Shown here: positions 11,163 through 25,344 of the stretch, piece by piece
Layout: the number at the start of each line of letters is the position of its first letter
How positions within the stretch are numbered: position 1 is the stretch's first letter
NCBI GenBank assembly: GCA_905250025.1
Contig: CAJNOJ010000150.1
Coordinates: 62,001-126,000 of the forward strand
Length of the DNA: 64,000 nucleotides
Direction: 5' to 3'
DNA from: Adineta ricciae
Lineage: Eukaryota; Rotifera; Eurotatoria; Adinetida; Adinetidae
Made by a program: the position numbers and the translations under genes
Notes under the pieces: model-generated
Seen by the model: only the letters and a program-made list of their open reading frames with translations
The model's database searches: none
What the model was told of the DNA's origin: nothing

Positions 11163-12746
11163 ATGTTAGCTTTGGTGCTGGTCGCCTTTATTACCATGCT
11201 AAGCATGAGTATCATTTGTCGTAAAGTAAGTCAATGACATACTAGTAGTTTAGCCAAATGCTCGACGTTCGTTTACTTAGAAACGCATTTTCGATGAAAA
11301 CAGCGAGTCAAAGTTGACCGTACCTTGGGGACCTCGTCCTTGGCCTGTTATTGGTAATCTCCTTCAATTAGGTTATCGTCCGTACGAAACATTGTACCGC
11401 TGGTCGAAAATGACAAAATATGGACCAATATTTCGCCTTCGCCTCGGCTCACAAACGGTTGTTGTGCTGAATTCATCACCGATCATTCGCGAGGCCTTAC
11501 ATGATCATAGTGAAATATTTGCTGGCCGACCGTATCTTCATATGATTCATGAAACATTACATGGCAAAGGCGTTATATCGGCTCCATATGGCCGAGAATT
11601 CAATGACCACAAGAATTTTCTTATTAAAAATTTCAATCGATTTGGTCGTCGGCGACGATCATCTCTAGAAAATGGATGCCTGGATGAAGTGCGCTTTGTT
11701 GCCGAGCAAATTCGAGAACATCAATCGTCACCGTTTCTTGTCGGTAATATGTTGAGTCAAATATCATGTAATAATATTTGCACATTAACATTTGGCCGAT
11801 ACTTTGAAACGATGAACATGAATCATTTATTTGAAAAAATCAATGAAAATTTCAATCAAACAGCAACAATAGCCTGCTTCAATTTCTTGCCATTTACACG
11901 ACGATTTCGCAAGAATATCTTCGAGAATGTCAACGATTGTAACCGTGTCATACAGAAGTTGGTTGGCGAACGCGAAACCAATTTTGATAATGAATTTGTT
12001 ACCAATATCGTGGATGCTTATTTGGATGAAATGAACCAACATCGACAACGAAGCGCGCACTTCTCCAAAGAAAATCTCGATTCACTTGTTCAAGATTTAT
12101 TTGTGGCTGGAACAGAAACTGTATCAAATACATTAAACTGGGCAATATTTTATATTGTTGCGCATCCACACGTGCAACAGAATATTCACGAAGAAATCGA
12201 TCGAGTGATTGGCAAGGATCGACCACCATGTGAGAAAGATCGTTCGCGAATGTCTTATGTTGAAGCTGTCTTACTCGAATCGATGCGTTGCCATTGTGCT
12301 GGACCTATTCTGCTGCCACGAGCCACCACTCAAGATATAACATTTCACGGTTATTTCATTCCAAAAGATACATTCATTCTGGTAAACATGTGGTCAGCAA
12401 TGAAGGATGAGAAGAATTGGACCGAACCCGAGATGTTCAAACCAGAACGATTCTTGGATGAAAATCGATCTTTACGAAATGTTAACAATCCAGCGATGAT
12501 GCCGTTTAGTGTTGGTAAACGTGCATGCACAGGTAAATGTCTTTGTGAAATATTGATCATTTATTTTGTGAAACTCGCTTTCTAGGTGAACAAATCGCCA
12601 AAATTCAATTATTTTTGATTCTTGTCAGTTTATTTCAAAAGTTTGAATTTCAATTTTCAAATGGCTGGACTCCAAAAGATCTCCGTGGTCAACCTGGCAT
12701 CACACTTCGTCCACCAAACTGCCAATACGAAGCCTTCGTTCGATAA
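11163..12746 (+). CDS. Cytochrome P450, CYP2-clan type
   Basis: Exons 11163-11225, 11281-12532 and 12586-12746 give 491 aa, a normal microsomal P450 length. The first exon encodes only the ER signal-anchor (MLALVLVAFITMLSMSIICRK). A Pro-rich hinge follows (PWGPRPWPVIGN). Further motifs are the I-helix FVAGTETVSNT, K-helix ExxR (LLESMR), PERF-type FKPERF, and heme loop PFSVGKRACTG with the axial Cys. Exon 3 continues GEQIAKIQLFLILVSLFQKF, typical of the L-helix. The enzyme should be a heme mono-oxygenase on the ER using NADPH-P450 reductase. The substrate is not predictable; the CYP2 clan includes xenobiotic, fatty-acid and steroid hydroxylases. It converges on the ATP synthase alpha gene. Confidence 0.95.
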
Positions 12747-13150
12747 ACTATTCACTCCTACCCCTTAGTATCCCTTCACTAAGTCCTAGTTTTCTGTTTA
12801 TATTTTGCAGAAAGTCAAATTCAAATGAATAAATGCATAGATAAAACGTATCCCAGTGAAATCTTTTCGAATGAATCAATAAAGCAATGCTTTTGCGATA
12901 TTTTATTGAATACGGTGTTAGGAGAGACAAAATAGAGAGAGAGAGAAAGACAAATGTGCCAAATTACACTAAAGAATATGAAATAACAGGTAGAACAAAC
13001 GAACGGGTATGTTGTTTGGACAGTTGACAAGTCTAATACATATATATGTCTGCTGTTTAATCTTCTTCAAAAAAAGAGTTCGGAAAAGAAAAAGAGAACT
13101 GATAATCGCTACTAAAAAAGCTGGCACACGTTCCATCATTGTTCGCCGAT
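12747..13150. other. Convergent intergenic region (3' UTRs)
   Basis: Short spacer between the P450 and ATP synthase alpha stop codons. It holds AATAAA-like signals near 12826 and a short GA repeat near 12930; no gene is seen. Confidence 0.5.
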
Positions 13151-15284
<2,134 letters not shown>

Positions 15285-15711
15285 GTTTTTTATTCAACTA
15301 TTGTTGTTAGTGGTTATATGTGAATAAAAAAAATAAGCAAAAGAAAAGAGAACTATGTGTACAGAAGGGTTCCACAGTAGAGGCTTCCGCGAAACTTTGA
15401 TGGAAGCTGAAAAACAAAATCTATTTATTCGAAATAGTTGAGTAATTATATTCTTCTCGAGGATATTCTAAAGTAAATTTGAAATTTTTTCCCGAATATT
15501 TTTTTCCCATATCAATCAAACCATCATAGAGGTCACTAAAGTTCTTCCCACAATTGATTGGTTTTATTCATTCATTCAATCATCGAAAATTGTTTAAACT
15601 GAAAAAAAAATTCAGTTTAAGTCTTTTGTTAGTTGATTCCATTTTGTCTATGTTAATCTCCACAACTCTTTGCCGGTGTTGATTATTGAACAGTGAACAA
15701 CACATTGGAAA
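15285..15711. promoter_or_regulatory. Divergent promoter region (ATP5F1A / PELP1-like)
   Basis: Bidirectional upstream region of two housekeeping genes, 427 bases between start codons. No TATA-like or known element is convincing. Confidence 0.4.
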
Positions 15712-18700
15712 ATGTTTGTATCTACGAATATAAACGATGAGATTTCGAGAGGGTTGTTTTTTCTTAATCTTAGGTCGACTGGAAATACTCTTGAAGAACT
15801 TCATCGATTTTTTGAAGATGATCCCGATGATTATCTATTGGAAAGCGAAGCTGAGAGTCGTTTAAAAGCTCTTTATTCATGTCTTGTTGTACGACTAGTT
15901 TCACCACTTGCTTTCGCTATTCTCATCTCGTTTCGTTATTAGAATTCAACATCACGGACCATGTTACAAATCGGTTTAAGTGGTTTATTAACTTACGTAA
16001 AAGCATCCCAAAGAAGTGCGATTATCGATGAATTGTTATTATCAAAAGATTACATATCCGAGATCATCACTATTGCTGCTGATCATTTTACTACAGTTAG
16101 CTAAATAGAACTGATTTCATTTGAAACTATGAAAATTTCCTTTTATTTCAGGCACCATTGTTGTCAGCTACATGTCTCTATGAGTGTATGTTAGCATATC
16201 CGAAAAAATTCTCAACATTTCTCATTGTATGAATGTTTTTTTTTCTTCTGATAACAAACCACTGGTGTCATTCGATTTTCATTTAGAACAAATTTCGTCC
16301 AGTATTACCTCGTATTATTTACAAAAAGATGTCTGGTCCTAGCGAAGTAAATCAATCGTTCATTCATCGAAAAAATAAGCGCAAAGGATGTTTGGTTGTA
16401 GATATCTTGCAAGTGTATTGCGCATTTGTCTGTTCTTGGCATTCCATCGAGTTCGAAACAAGCAAAATCATGGAAAAATGAATATGATCGTTATCTTAAA
16501 ATCGCGTCTCTTCTCATCGATCAACTTTATTCAGGAATTAACGGTAACGCTCGAATGAGACCGAGCTTTTGTTCAATTGCTTTTCTTTCTCAGATCCACT
16601 CTATCCAGAAGTGACCGATCTTGAAACAGCATTGATTGCTGAAGTTGGAGATGTCATTTCATCATCGGATTATGCAGCGATTTTCGTTAACTGTTGTCAT
16701 ATATTGAGATATTTGTTCTTGTATGTATAAATACTATTCAACTGTGGGATTTCTTATTGCCTTTAATGAATATTTTCAGTGTGCAATTGGAATGTTCAGT
16801 ATCAGTCCCATGTGAACGAACATTTAAGTTAATATCAAAAGTCATTTCAATCACCAGTCAACAATTCGTATGAAGACAAACCTATTCTCTCTTTTCGCTG
16901 TATTAACAATTCTTTTTTTTCAGAATGTTCTTCATCGTAAACAACATTTACCGACATTACTCAGTTCTTGTATTCAGTTATGTGATACACTTGTTACATT
17001 GTATGATTTGCTTTTCATATCAGTTCGCAATTAGCTTTCACTTTTTTAGTAATCCATCGTCATTTATGTTTAATATTCGATCAATATTTTCATTGATTAC
17101 TTCATTACTTGATCTTGTACGCCCTCAAGCAGAATACTTGTGAGCGAAAGTTTCGTTTCGGAATGAATTCATTCGTTTGTTTGTTCGTTTTGATTAACAG
17201 AACATTATCCACCAGTATTTATCAGTTGTTAACCAATTTATTTGCTTTATTTCAACGGCAAGTTCGCATGGATGTTGATGTTTTACAAAATCTGATTCGT
17301 TGGATTCTCAACGATACAACAATCAGAACCCGAACAAGAATACCAGTTGCGTATCTATCCAAACCCGATCACAAACTCTCTCGAGCAGCTATCAATTGTA
17401 AGTCAATGGACTGCTTTCTTTCGCATTTTCTTCACTTGTGTTCGATTAGGTACACAACAATTACTCAACGTCTATTCAGATCATATGCCGAAAGATCAGT
17501 ATATTGTAAGAATTGACTCTCGTTTGTCTTTTTTCGGGGAAACTTGTTTTCGATTGTTTAGCATATTCAAAACCATTTCATTCATACAATTTTGGCTTGT
17601 CAAACGACGAATACTGTAATCAATAAACCGTACGATGATGAACTGTGTCGTGTTGGCTTATATGACATTCTCGAATGTTTATTAATCAACGAAAGAGCGG
17701 ATTGTGCAACTATTATTGGTATCAGCAAAGATATTATTGATAATGCAGCTTTATTAGATTCATCTGTTAAAGTAAGTAGAACAAATGACGTCAAAATAGT
17801 GAATTCTATCTATTTCAGGTGAAAATGACTGTACGAAAATTGAAACTTATCTGGCAACAAGTCCACGATTCGTCCAGTCAATTATACCAACCATGGTCGC
17901 TTTTAAACATTGACAAACCACGAAGAACGACTTCTGCTCAAAACATTCATTCATCTGTGACAACCAATGATTTTCATAATGTGTTCGCTCCTTCATCCAT
18001 GCCGATGATTACGAATGTTCAATCTGCATTACCTGTAGTAGCAGCAGTAGCATCGTCATCCATCACGATGCTGAATACAGAACCTTCGCCTTTGAATAAT
18101 TCTCAATCTCTCTCCAAACCAGCAGTATATAAACCACCTACAGAAACAACACCAAACATATTTTTACAAGCAGCAACAACAACACCGGTTATACCAGTTG
18201 CATCTACATCGCATGATATTGGATACAAAGCTCCATCAGCTAACTTTGATACACCAGTAGCAGGTAAATTGAAAACAAACGAACATTGATCATGTATATT
18301 ATTGCTTTTCTTTAGATGGAAATAAGGAAGAATTTCATCGTGCTGATGAGCGACAAGCAAAACGAATGAAAGTAAACGAAATACATGCTGTAGAAATTGA
18401 TAATGACGAAGATGATGATGGTGCTGAGCGTAAGATCTCGTCCATTTTTTGATACTCTTACCGAAAGATTTCTTTCAGATATCTTTAATGGAGAAAGCGA
18501 GGAGGAGCTTGAGAATGAGCATATGGACGATTATGATGAAGAACTTGTCGAGGAAAGTGAAGAAATGGATGAAAGTGATGAACTTGATGACGATGCCAAT
18601 ATCGATGAAGACGAAGGATCCAACGTAAATTCCGACGAAGATGACGAAAATTACTTTCATACTAATGGCATTAAAAAACCGAATCAACATTTAGGTATGA

Positions 18701-19639
18701 CGAGCTCGTTTGTTTCTTTCGGAATAGTAAAGACAACGAGATGCGATTAATTTTAGGTGTTCATCAATCGAATGTCGATTTACTTGGCATGGATGGTGCA
18801 CCATCAGATACGTATCTTCAAGCGATGAACGATAACTCCCATAAGAAATTCCGTCGTCAAAATCACCTCGATCACCAATATTCATCTCAACAACCATCAT
18901 CAACAGACTTTTCGCATACAAATAACAATGCTAATCCAAATCCGATGTATCATTCAGGTCCATTAAATGGTGATTGTAAGGGTACGAATAAAACACCTCT
19001 CGACAACGGCCAAACATCATCGGCTAGTGCTGCAAATGCAAGTCAAAACGCGGGCGGTGATGATGATGATGACGATGACGATATTGTATTAGTTAGTGAT
19101 GATGATAGTGAAGATAAAAAACCAGAAACAAAAACCAATAGTATGCATCTATTTTGAGAATAAACTTCATGAGAATATACTCGCGAATGATTTAGATTTA
19201 CCTTCTTTGCAACCAATCCCATACATGAGTGATTTGCCTATGACATCATGTGTTGAAACAGTTACCATCAAATCAACAACTACTACGACAATCATAATGA
19301 ATGAACCTTTGTGTGGAAAGGATCTATGCGACGATATCGATAGAGTACGTATTGGGCTGGTAAAGTATTAGTCTGCAATGAACTATATAGGCGTATTTTC
19401 GTAAAAGTCACATCTTAATAAGTTAAGTTGTGGCATTTTCTTTGCTAATGAGTTGAGATAGACGAACGAAAATGTAGAACTTTGATGGAAACTTTTTTCA
19501 ATACAAGATTCTCTACATCGTTTCTCTCTCCATCAGTAAATTTTCTTTCTGTTCTTTGAAGGAAACCATGGATTCACTTCGTGATGCTGTAAATCTTGTC
19601 AGTGATGATTATATGGCATCAACAGACGAACAGAATTAA
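15712..19639 (+). CDS. PELP1: RIX1/PELP1-like ribosome biogenesis factor
   Basis: Long multi-exon gene. The best start codon is split by an intron: AT at 15712-15713 and G at 15774, giving MSTGNTLEELHRFFEDD. The N-terminal half is an alpha-helical repeat region resembling the RIX1/PELP1 fold (CLYECMLAYPKKF, CIAHLSVLGIPSSSKQ, IFVNCCHILRYLF). The C-terminal third is low-complexity and very acidic (about 18480-18660, Glu/Asp runs), as in PELP1. Near 19080 a SUMO-interaction-like motif DDIVLVSDDDSED follows a poly-Asp run. A 54-base intron (about 19141-19194) and a last exon at 19561-19639 complete it. PELP1 works with TEX10, LAS1L and SENP3 in 60S pre-ribosome maturation and in the rixosome. Assignment rests on architecture plus patchy similarity; another HEAT-type scaffold is possible. 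Confidence 0.68.
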
Positions 19640-20080
19640 ATCGTGAATTATATTTGTATCTTTTATCATGTGATGTATGAAATCATTTGAAAACATACGT
19701 CGTATTAATTCATTCTTTGGTAATGTACATGTGATGATAGTAGGAAACAAAAGAAAACTAACTTCTCTCTCTGTCTCTGCGTGTATTCATGTGTGTTCGT
19801 GATAGACCTCTTTTTTCTTTCATGTCTTTAGCCGCTCAGCAGTTGTTCATTTATTGTTGTTGTTGTTCAACTTTGTCACTGTTATTCAATTTTCTGCTTA
19901 CATTTCTCTCTTTTCCTCTCATATAATCCATCTGCTGCTTTAGCTTCGCTGTCAGATGGATGAGAAACAACGACAATAAAAGAAAAACACCATGCAGATA
20001 AACTATTAGAGTGGTTACTTCATCTTCACTTTGTAGATGAAAGCAAAATCAAAACAAAGAGTAAAGAAACATTTCTTCAC
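19640..20080. other. Intergenic, no gene seen
   Basis: 3' flank of the PELP1-like gene with CT-rich and TTG-repeat runs (about 19760-19880) and an AATAAA signal at about 19975-19980. No coding signal. Confidence 0.5.
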
Positions 20081-20572
20081 GCAATAATTTGAGTAAATAA
20101 TTAACTTGTTTAACGACAGATTTAAAACTAATCATATTTCATTTATTTAATTCAATAGCAATTGTGAAGCCTTTTGAAGTTATAATTCATCATCAGACAA
20201 AAGATAGAATGAATGAAGACACATAAACACACACATATGTAAGTAAGAATATATTTTACAAATGTAAAGACCTCTATTCATATTGTCGCAATTTGATCGG
20301 AGTAGATCGCATGGGTATTGAAGAGAGAAATTTGTTTTTGAATAGATTTATTCAACAGCAAATCTGTTACTTCTACAGAGGTATTTAGATTTGTAAAATA
20401 TCTTCGTACTTAGATATGTGTGTGTTTATGTGTTTTCATTTATTCGATCTTTTGTCTGCTGATAAAGTATAACTTCGAAAAGCTACACAATTGCTATTGA
20501 ATTAAATAAATGAGATATGAATAGTTTTAAATCTGCTGTTAAACAAGTTATTCAATTTACTTAAACTATTGC
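20081..20572. repeat. Imperfect long inverted repeat (foldback / MITE-like)
   Basis: Left arm about 20081-20276 and right arm about 20376-20572 are reverse complements with scattered mismatches, about 85% by eye, separated by a loop of roughly 100 bases. Matching landmarks are AACTTGTTTAAC, AGATTTAAAACTA, ATTTATTTAATTCAATAGCA, GACAAAAGAT and CACATAAACACACACATAT. The arms carry no ORF. Long arms, AT-richness and intergenic position fit a foldback or MITE-type non-autonomous transposon. No clear target-site duplication was found, and a long-hairpin transcript source is an alternative. Confidence 0.85.
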
Positions 20573-20846
20573 CTATAAATTTCACTAACTGTTCAGTTGT
20601 ATGTCTAACAATAAATTACGAGAACTAGTTATCGTGAGTGGTTTTTGAAGAAAAAGGATGCTGCGTATTGAAATCGAAAAGAAGTTATCCTCGAGTGATT
20701 TTTTTGTTTTTGGAAATAAAGAAAAACTTCATTTTGAATTCCTTCATCTTTGTTCTCGTTGTTTAAAAAATAAACTAACAAACTTTTTGTAGACAAATTT
20801 ACTTACATCTGAGAAAGATAACTACTAATTTGATTTATTTCTTTTG

Positions 20847-22225
20847 ATGATATCAATAATCAGATACTTTCACGGATTTCGACGAACAATATCGACTATG
20901 AGCACAATCAAGATCGCAACTCATAACGGACATTTTCATTGTGATGAAATATTCGCTTGTTTTCTCTTGAAAAATCTACCTCGATATGCAGATGCAGAAA
21001 TCATCAGGTTGGTTGAACCAATTGATTCACTTCGTTACTGCAAAAGAAAACCAACTTCAGAACACACGACAGAAACGATATATTTATTGATTTAGAACTC
21101 GCGATCCAAAGGTTCTAGCTGAATGTCATACAGTTGTTGATGTTGGTGGTGTATTCGATGCTGAACAAAGACGTTTTGATCATCATCAAAAGTATATCAT
21201 TCATTGATATGGTTTTCTCATTGATTTTCATTTTTATGTCAACAGAACATTTACAGATACGTTTAATTCTCTACGACCGGAGAAACCTTGGACGATCAAA
21301 CTGTCCAGTGCTGGCCTAGTTTATGTTCATTATGGCAAAGAAATTATACAAGAATTGCTGAAAAAAGAATCTCTGGAAGAACATGAACGAAACCATTTGA
21401 CAGAAATCTTATTCGATAAAATGTACGAAAATTTCGTGCAAGAAATCGACGCTATTGATAACGGAATTGATATTGGCGAGAATATCAAGTAGGTAACGAA
21501 TCATCTATTCATCTAAGTTTATGCATTTTCTTGTTATGAAGATATAAAATTAATACAAATCTTAGCGCACGCGTTGGTTTCTTCAATCCTGGCTGGAATG
21601 ACCCTAATCCGGCCGAGAAGGAAGAAGTGAGTCGATTTAACAAGCTCAAGAAACCAGAAAATAAGTTATTGTACTTTCAGACGGGATTCAAACAAGCGAT
21701 GCAATTGATTGGTACAGAATTTCTTGATAAATTCCATTATTATATTCGTCAATGGTGGCCAGCAAGAGCTCTACTTGAACAAGCTATTGCTAAACGTTTC
21801 GAGGTAAGATCTATTCAGTGATCAGCTACTGATACAGAAATCGATCTTAGATTGATCCATCCGGTTCTATACTTGTTTTCGACCGTTCATTTCCGTGGCG
21901 TGAGCATCTGTTTGATATTGAAACTGAACAAAAAGATACTCTTGGCGACACAATTAAATATGTATTGTATCCTGACTTGAACAAAACTTGGCGTATCCAA
22001 GCTGTTCCATTGAACAACAAATCATTCGATAATCGTTTGTCATTACCAAAACAATGGCAAGGCTTACGCGATGATGAATTGAGTGCGAAAGCTGACATAC
22101 CAGGATGTGTGTTCGTGCATGCATCCGGTTTTATTGGTGGTAATCTCACTTATGAAGGTGTTCTAACAATGGCCAGACGTTCTTTGGAAATAGGGAACTC
22201 CAACAAGCGTAAGATTCAAGAATGA
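20847..22225 (+). CDS. MYG1: MYG1 exonuclease (DHH-type, UPF0160)
   Basis: Six exons (20847-21007, 21096-21191, 21246-21488, 21566-21626, 21681-21803, 21851-22225) give 352 aa. MYG1 is a 3'-5' RNA exonuclease of nucleus and mitochondrion that links cytosolic and mitochondrial translation in other eukaryotes. The N-terminus ([19 protein letters not shown]) is a plausible mitochondrial presequence. An internal Met (the M of [15 protein letters not shown]) could start a non-mitochondrial form. Family motifs are [20 protein letters not shown] and RFDHHQK (metal ligands of the DHH fold), then [11 protein letters not shown] and the C-terminal [16 protein letters not shown]. The gene is full length compared with the family. 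Confidence 0.95.
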
Positions 22226-22540
22226 GTAACACTGTTTTGTTTTCTGAATATCAACTGAAGCGGTGTGAAATATAAGAAGAAGAAGAAAAAACACACTTGA
22301 CAACAAAAGATGCACGATCACTAAAACATATGAAGAAATATATATCAACATAGAACATAGAAATGTATACTTGTGTACATAAAACAAACAGAGTCACTAC
22401 GGTCTTTTTCAGCTCCTGTCAAATCTACTATGAATGACTAGATGACGTTCGATTATGCTTTGATGCAAAGTCAACTCTAGTTTTCTTTCTTTTAACTACA
22501 TACATGAAATCAGAAAAGAAAAACAAACACCGGCTAAGAA
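22226..22540. other. Convergent intergenic region (3' UTRs)
   Basis: Spacer between the MYG1 and ENTPD stop codons, with AT-rich 3' UTR-like sequence and no gene. Confidence 0.5.
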
Positions 22541-24837
22541 CTAAGTAAGCGATTGTTCAGTTGGTATAGCATATTGGCTTTTATCTACGTTATTGAATCG
22601 ATTTGTCCGTTTTTGATAGACGTGACGTACGTATGCATGGCATGTAAGCACGAGAAATACCAATGTACCTAATGCGATAATAAATGAGATCGTGACCCAG
22701 CTGATGTACTGTTGTTTGCCTATTGGTTTTTCACGAAATTCAGCCGGAATGTAATTCGTTTGATTAATCATATAGCCAAGTGTCCAACCCACTTTACCTG
22801 TTGGGAATTTGTTTGCAAAACTTAACCGTTTTAAATCCTCTCCCTTGAACCCAATGGCATATGTGAGTAGAAGCCATGTGTACCATGCATCAAAACATAA
22901 GGCACGCTTATGTACTTCATTATACGATGTCATTGATTCTTGTTCGTATAATGCTGGATAAGGAGTTTCACACTAGACGAAAGCGAGCCGATTGAAAATG
23001 AATAGTAATCGATTGATTCAATGTCTTTTTTTCTTACCACACTCAATAAGCGTTGGGATATTTCCTCCGCAGAGAAATCTTTTAATCTATATCGTTCTTT
23101 GGCTGTTCCAGGTGACAGTGACATGCCTAAAAGATGCCGAACAAAATTTTCAAGATTTACTTTTGTTGATAGAACTAGTTTTGTTTCATATACCATGAGC
23201 TAAATTATTGAATACATAGTAGTAACCCGATAGACCAATAAAATTAATCTTTGATGGTAACATTGGTTGAAATGTATGATCAAACGTGCAGTAATCTTTT
23301 TTAAATGAACAATTCACTGTTTTATCATTACGTTTAGCATCGAATAAATTAATCAGACGTTGACGACAAAGACTGGCATTACCCGATCCAACAAATGTTA
23401 GTGACGAGATATTGAGATTTGGATTGAACTTTTGCTGTTCATTCAGTGTACATGGTGAGCCGAAGACTTTCGAAATTGGTATAGTATCGTTCGCCCCACG
23501 AGCTAAGCATGGATCACGTATAAGAATCCGCGTCGAGGAAGGCAAATAGGTTCGATTAACATTAATAGCCGCATTAACTAGACGAGCACGATAGCGTCTT
23601 AACGCTTCGTTTTTGCCCCAACATAAGTAACTATGAGCATAGGGGCTATAAATAGTATCGAATAGTGTTATATTTGTTGTAAATTCATCAGGAATTGGCT
23701 CATCGTCGATATTACGTACATCTAGGGAAGAAAAGTAACAGAACGTGCAGAAAATTTTGTTTTGTTTTCTTTCAACTAACATGTAAATGTAACCTGTGTT
23801 GACGCACCACCAAGATCAAGTACTCCGACCATGTTTGGATCCAGTTCGTCGGGACTACTAAGCGAATTTAGTAGTTTCTGTTTTTCGTGGCGATGTTTAA
23901 ATTTTTCTAAGAGGATATTTGTTGTTATCCATCCGTCGATGGCTTCTTCCATTCCAGTCAATATGCGCACCTATTAAAAATCAAATTCAAGGTCATTTTT
24001 CATTGATTATACGTCAAACAGTATTGAAAATAGAAGTAGTCATCGAAATTTAATTGATTTTTGCAATGATATGTGTAAAGGATATTTCAATACCCTAATG
24101 CTTTTTCATTGAAATAGGAGATTGAAAAGAAAAGGTTCCCTGATGTTTTGCATGTTTCTATTTCGAGCCCTTAATCACAAGAACATGTCCTATCAGGCTC
24201 GTCTGAAAGTAATCGAATACAATTTGGATCATTGATTTGTGCATTCGAATCAATTTGAGCAACTTACTTGTCGTGCAGCAACGAATTGAAATGGATATCT
24301 GGAAAAAATGTCGCGTATTGTTTCCAAGATTTGACTTGAACGTGTTATATTACGTAAGCGGGAGAGGCGCATGCCAGCAGTAGCACCAAGAAAAATTGGT
24401 GAAAACTTATGACGATTCGAAGGAATTTTCGATACAGCTTCTTCTAAACACGGTCGGAAATAATCGTGTAACAGATCGAGATTGTGTTCGAAATCAGATA
24501 TGGCTTTCAATTTATTCTTTTCGCCCTTCTTCTTCGAATCATCAGTATTAATTGCAGCTAATCCGCAAACGAAATATTCGTTGACAGACGACGTTGTACC
24601 TAACCCATCGGATTTGTCTGCTGGCCAGTGATACACAAACATTTCCGTATGTGAACTTCCAGCATCAAAAACAATGGCATAATTTGTAAATGGTATGACA
24701 CGTGCACGATAAATAATTGTTAAATATATGACGATTAAGGCTGCAAATATGAACAGAGTTACAGCTACTCCTTGAATGAAATGAATTATTGAACGAATAC
24801 GTTGTTGGCGCTTTTGTTTCTGTCGTTGTTCATCCAT
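22541..24837 (-). CDS. Ectonucleoside triphosphate diphosphohydrolase (CD39 family, cell-surface type)
   Basis: Five exons (24268-24837, 23781-23970, 23194-23721, 23038-23126, 22541-22972) give 602 aa. E-NTPDases hydrolyse extracellular ATP/ADP and other NTPs/NDPs to NMP and end purinergic signalling. All five apyrase conserved regions are present: ACR1 IVFDAGSSHTEMFVY, ACR2 PIFLGATAGMRLSRL, ACR3 GMEEAIDGWITTN, ACR4 VGVLDLGGASTQVTF, and ACR5 around CFDAWYTWLLLTYAIGF. Transmembrane helices lie near both termini (residues about 20-45, and VTISFIIALGTLVFLVL at the C-end), which is the ENTPD1/2/3/8 topology. The loop contains many Cys as expected for a disulphide-bonded ectodomain. It is somewhat longer than the vertebrate proteins (about 500 aa). 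The intron between exons 1 and 2 (about 297 bases) is the longest. Confidence 0.93.
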
Positions 24838-25313
24838 AATTAATTGTTGTCAAGGATTAGATTTCCATGAAGGAAAAAAACGATTTTCTTTTCTCTCTGA
24901 AATACCAAGAGAAATTATACATATCCATCAAGTTGCATTGCATTCGAAACTGTCACTGTCATTGATAAATACTCGTTAATACTAACACGAAAAAAAAAAC
25001 ACTTTACATTCATACGAAAATTCTACATGAAAAGCTCACTCGACTGATGTCGTTATTCAGAAATAATAATCGAAAGAAAGTGGAAAAAGTTTACCTCAAT
25101 CGACGAATACAATGTCATGTAGAAGTTTAAAGTAAGTAATAAATGTGATCAATCATTCGCTGTGAAAGTAGAAAGACAGATATCGAAAGAAATCATAGCA
25201 CAACTTTATTAATTCTAAAGCATCAGCAATTTCTCACTTTCTCTCTAAGTAATCTGATATAGAAATATAACTGATGACATGTATAGCATTTTTCTCCCCT
25301 TATCTTATATTCG

Positions 25314-25344
<31 letters not shown>

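Noticed and set aside
19141..19194. Apparent frameshift in the PELP1-like gene near KTN
   Set aside because: Explained by a 54-base GT-AG intron (GTATGC...GATTTAG), after which the frame continues as NLPSLQPIP.
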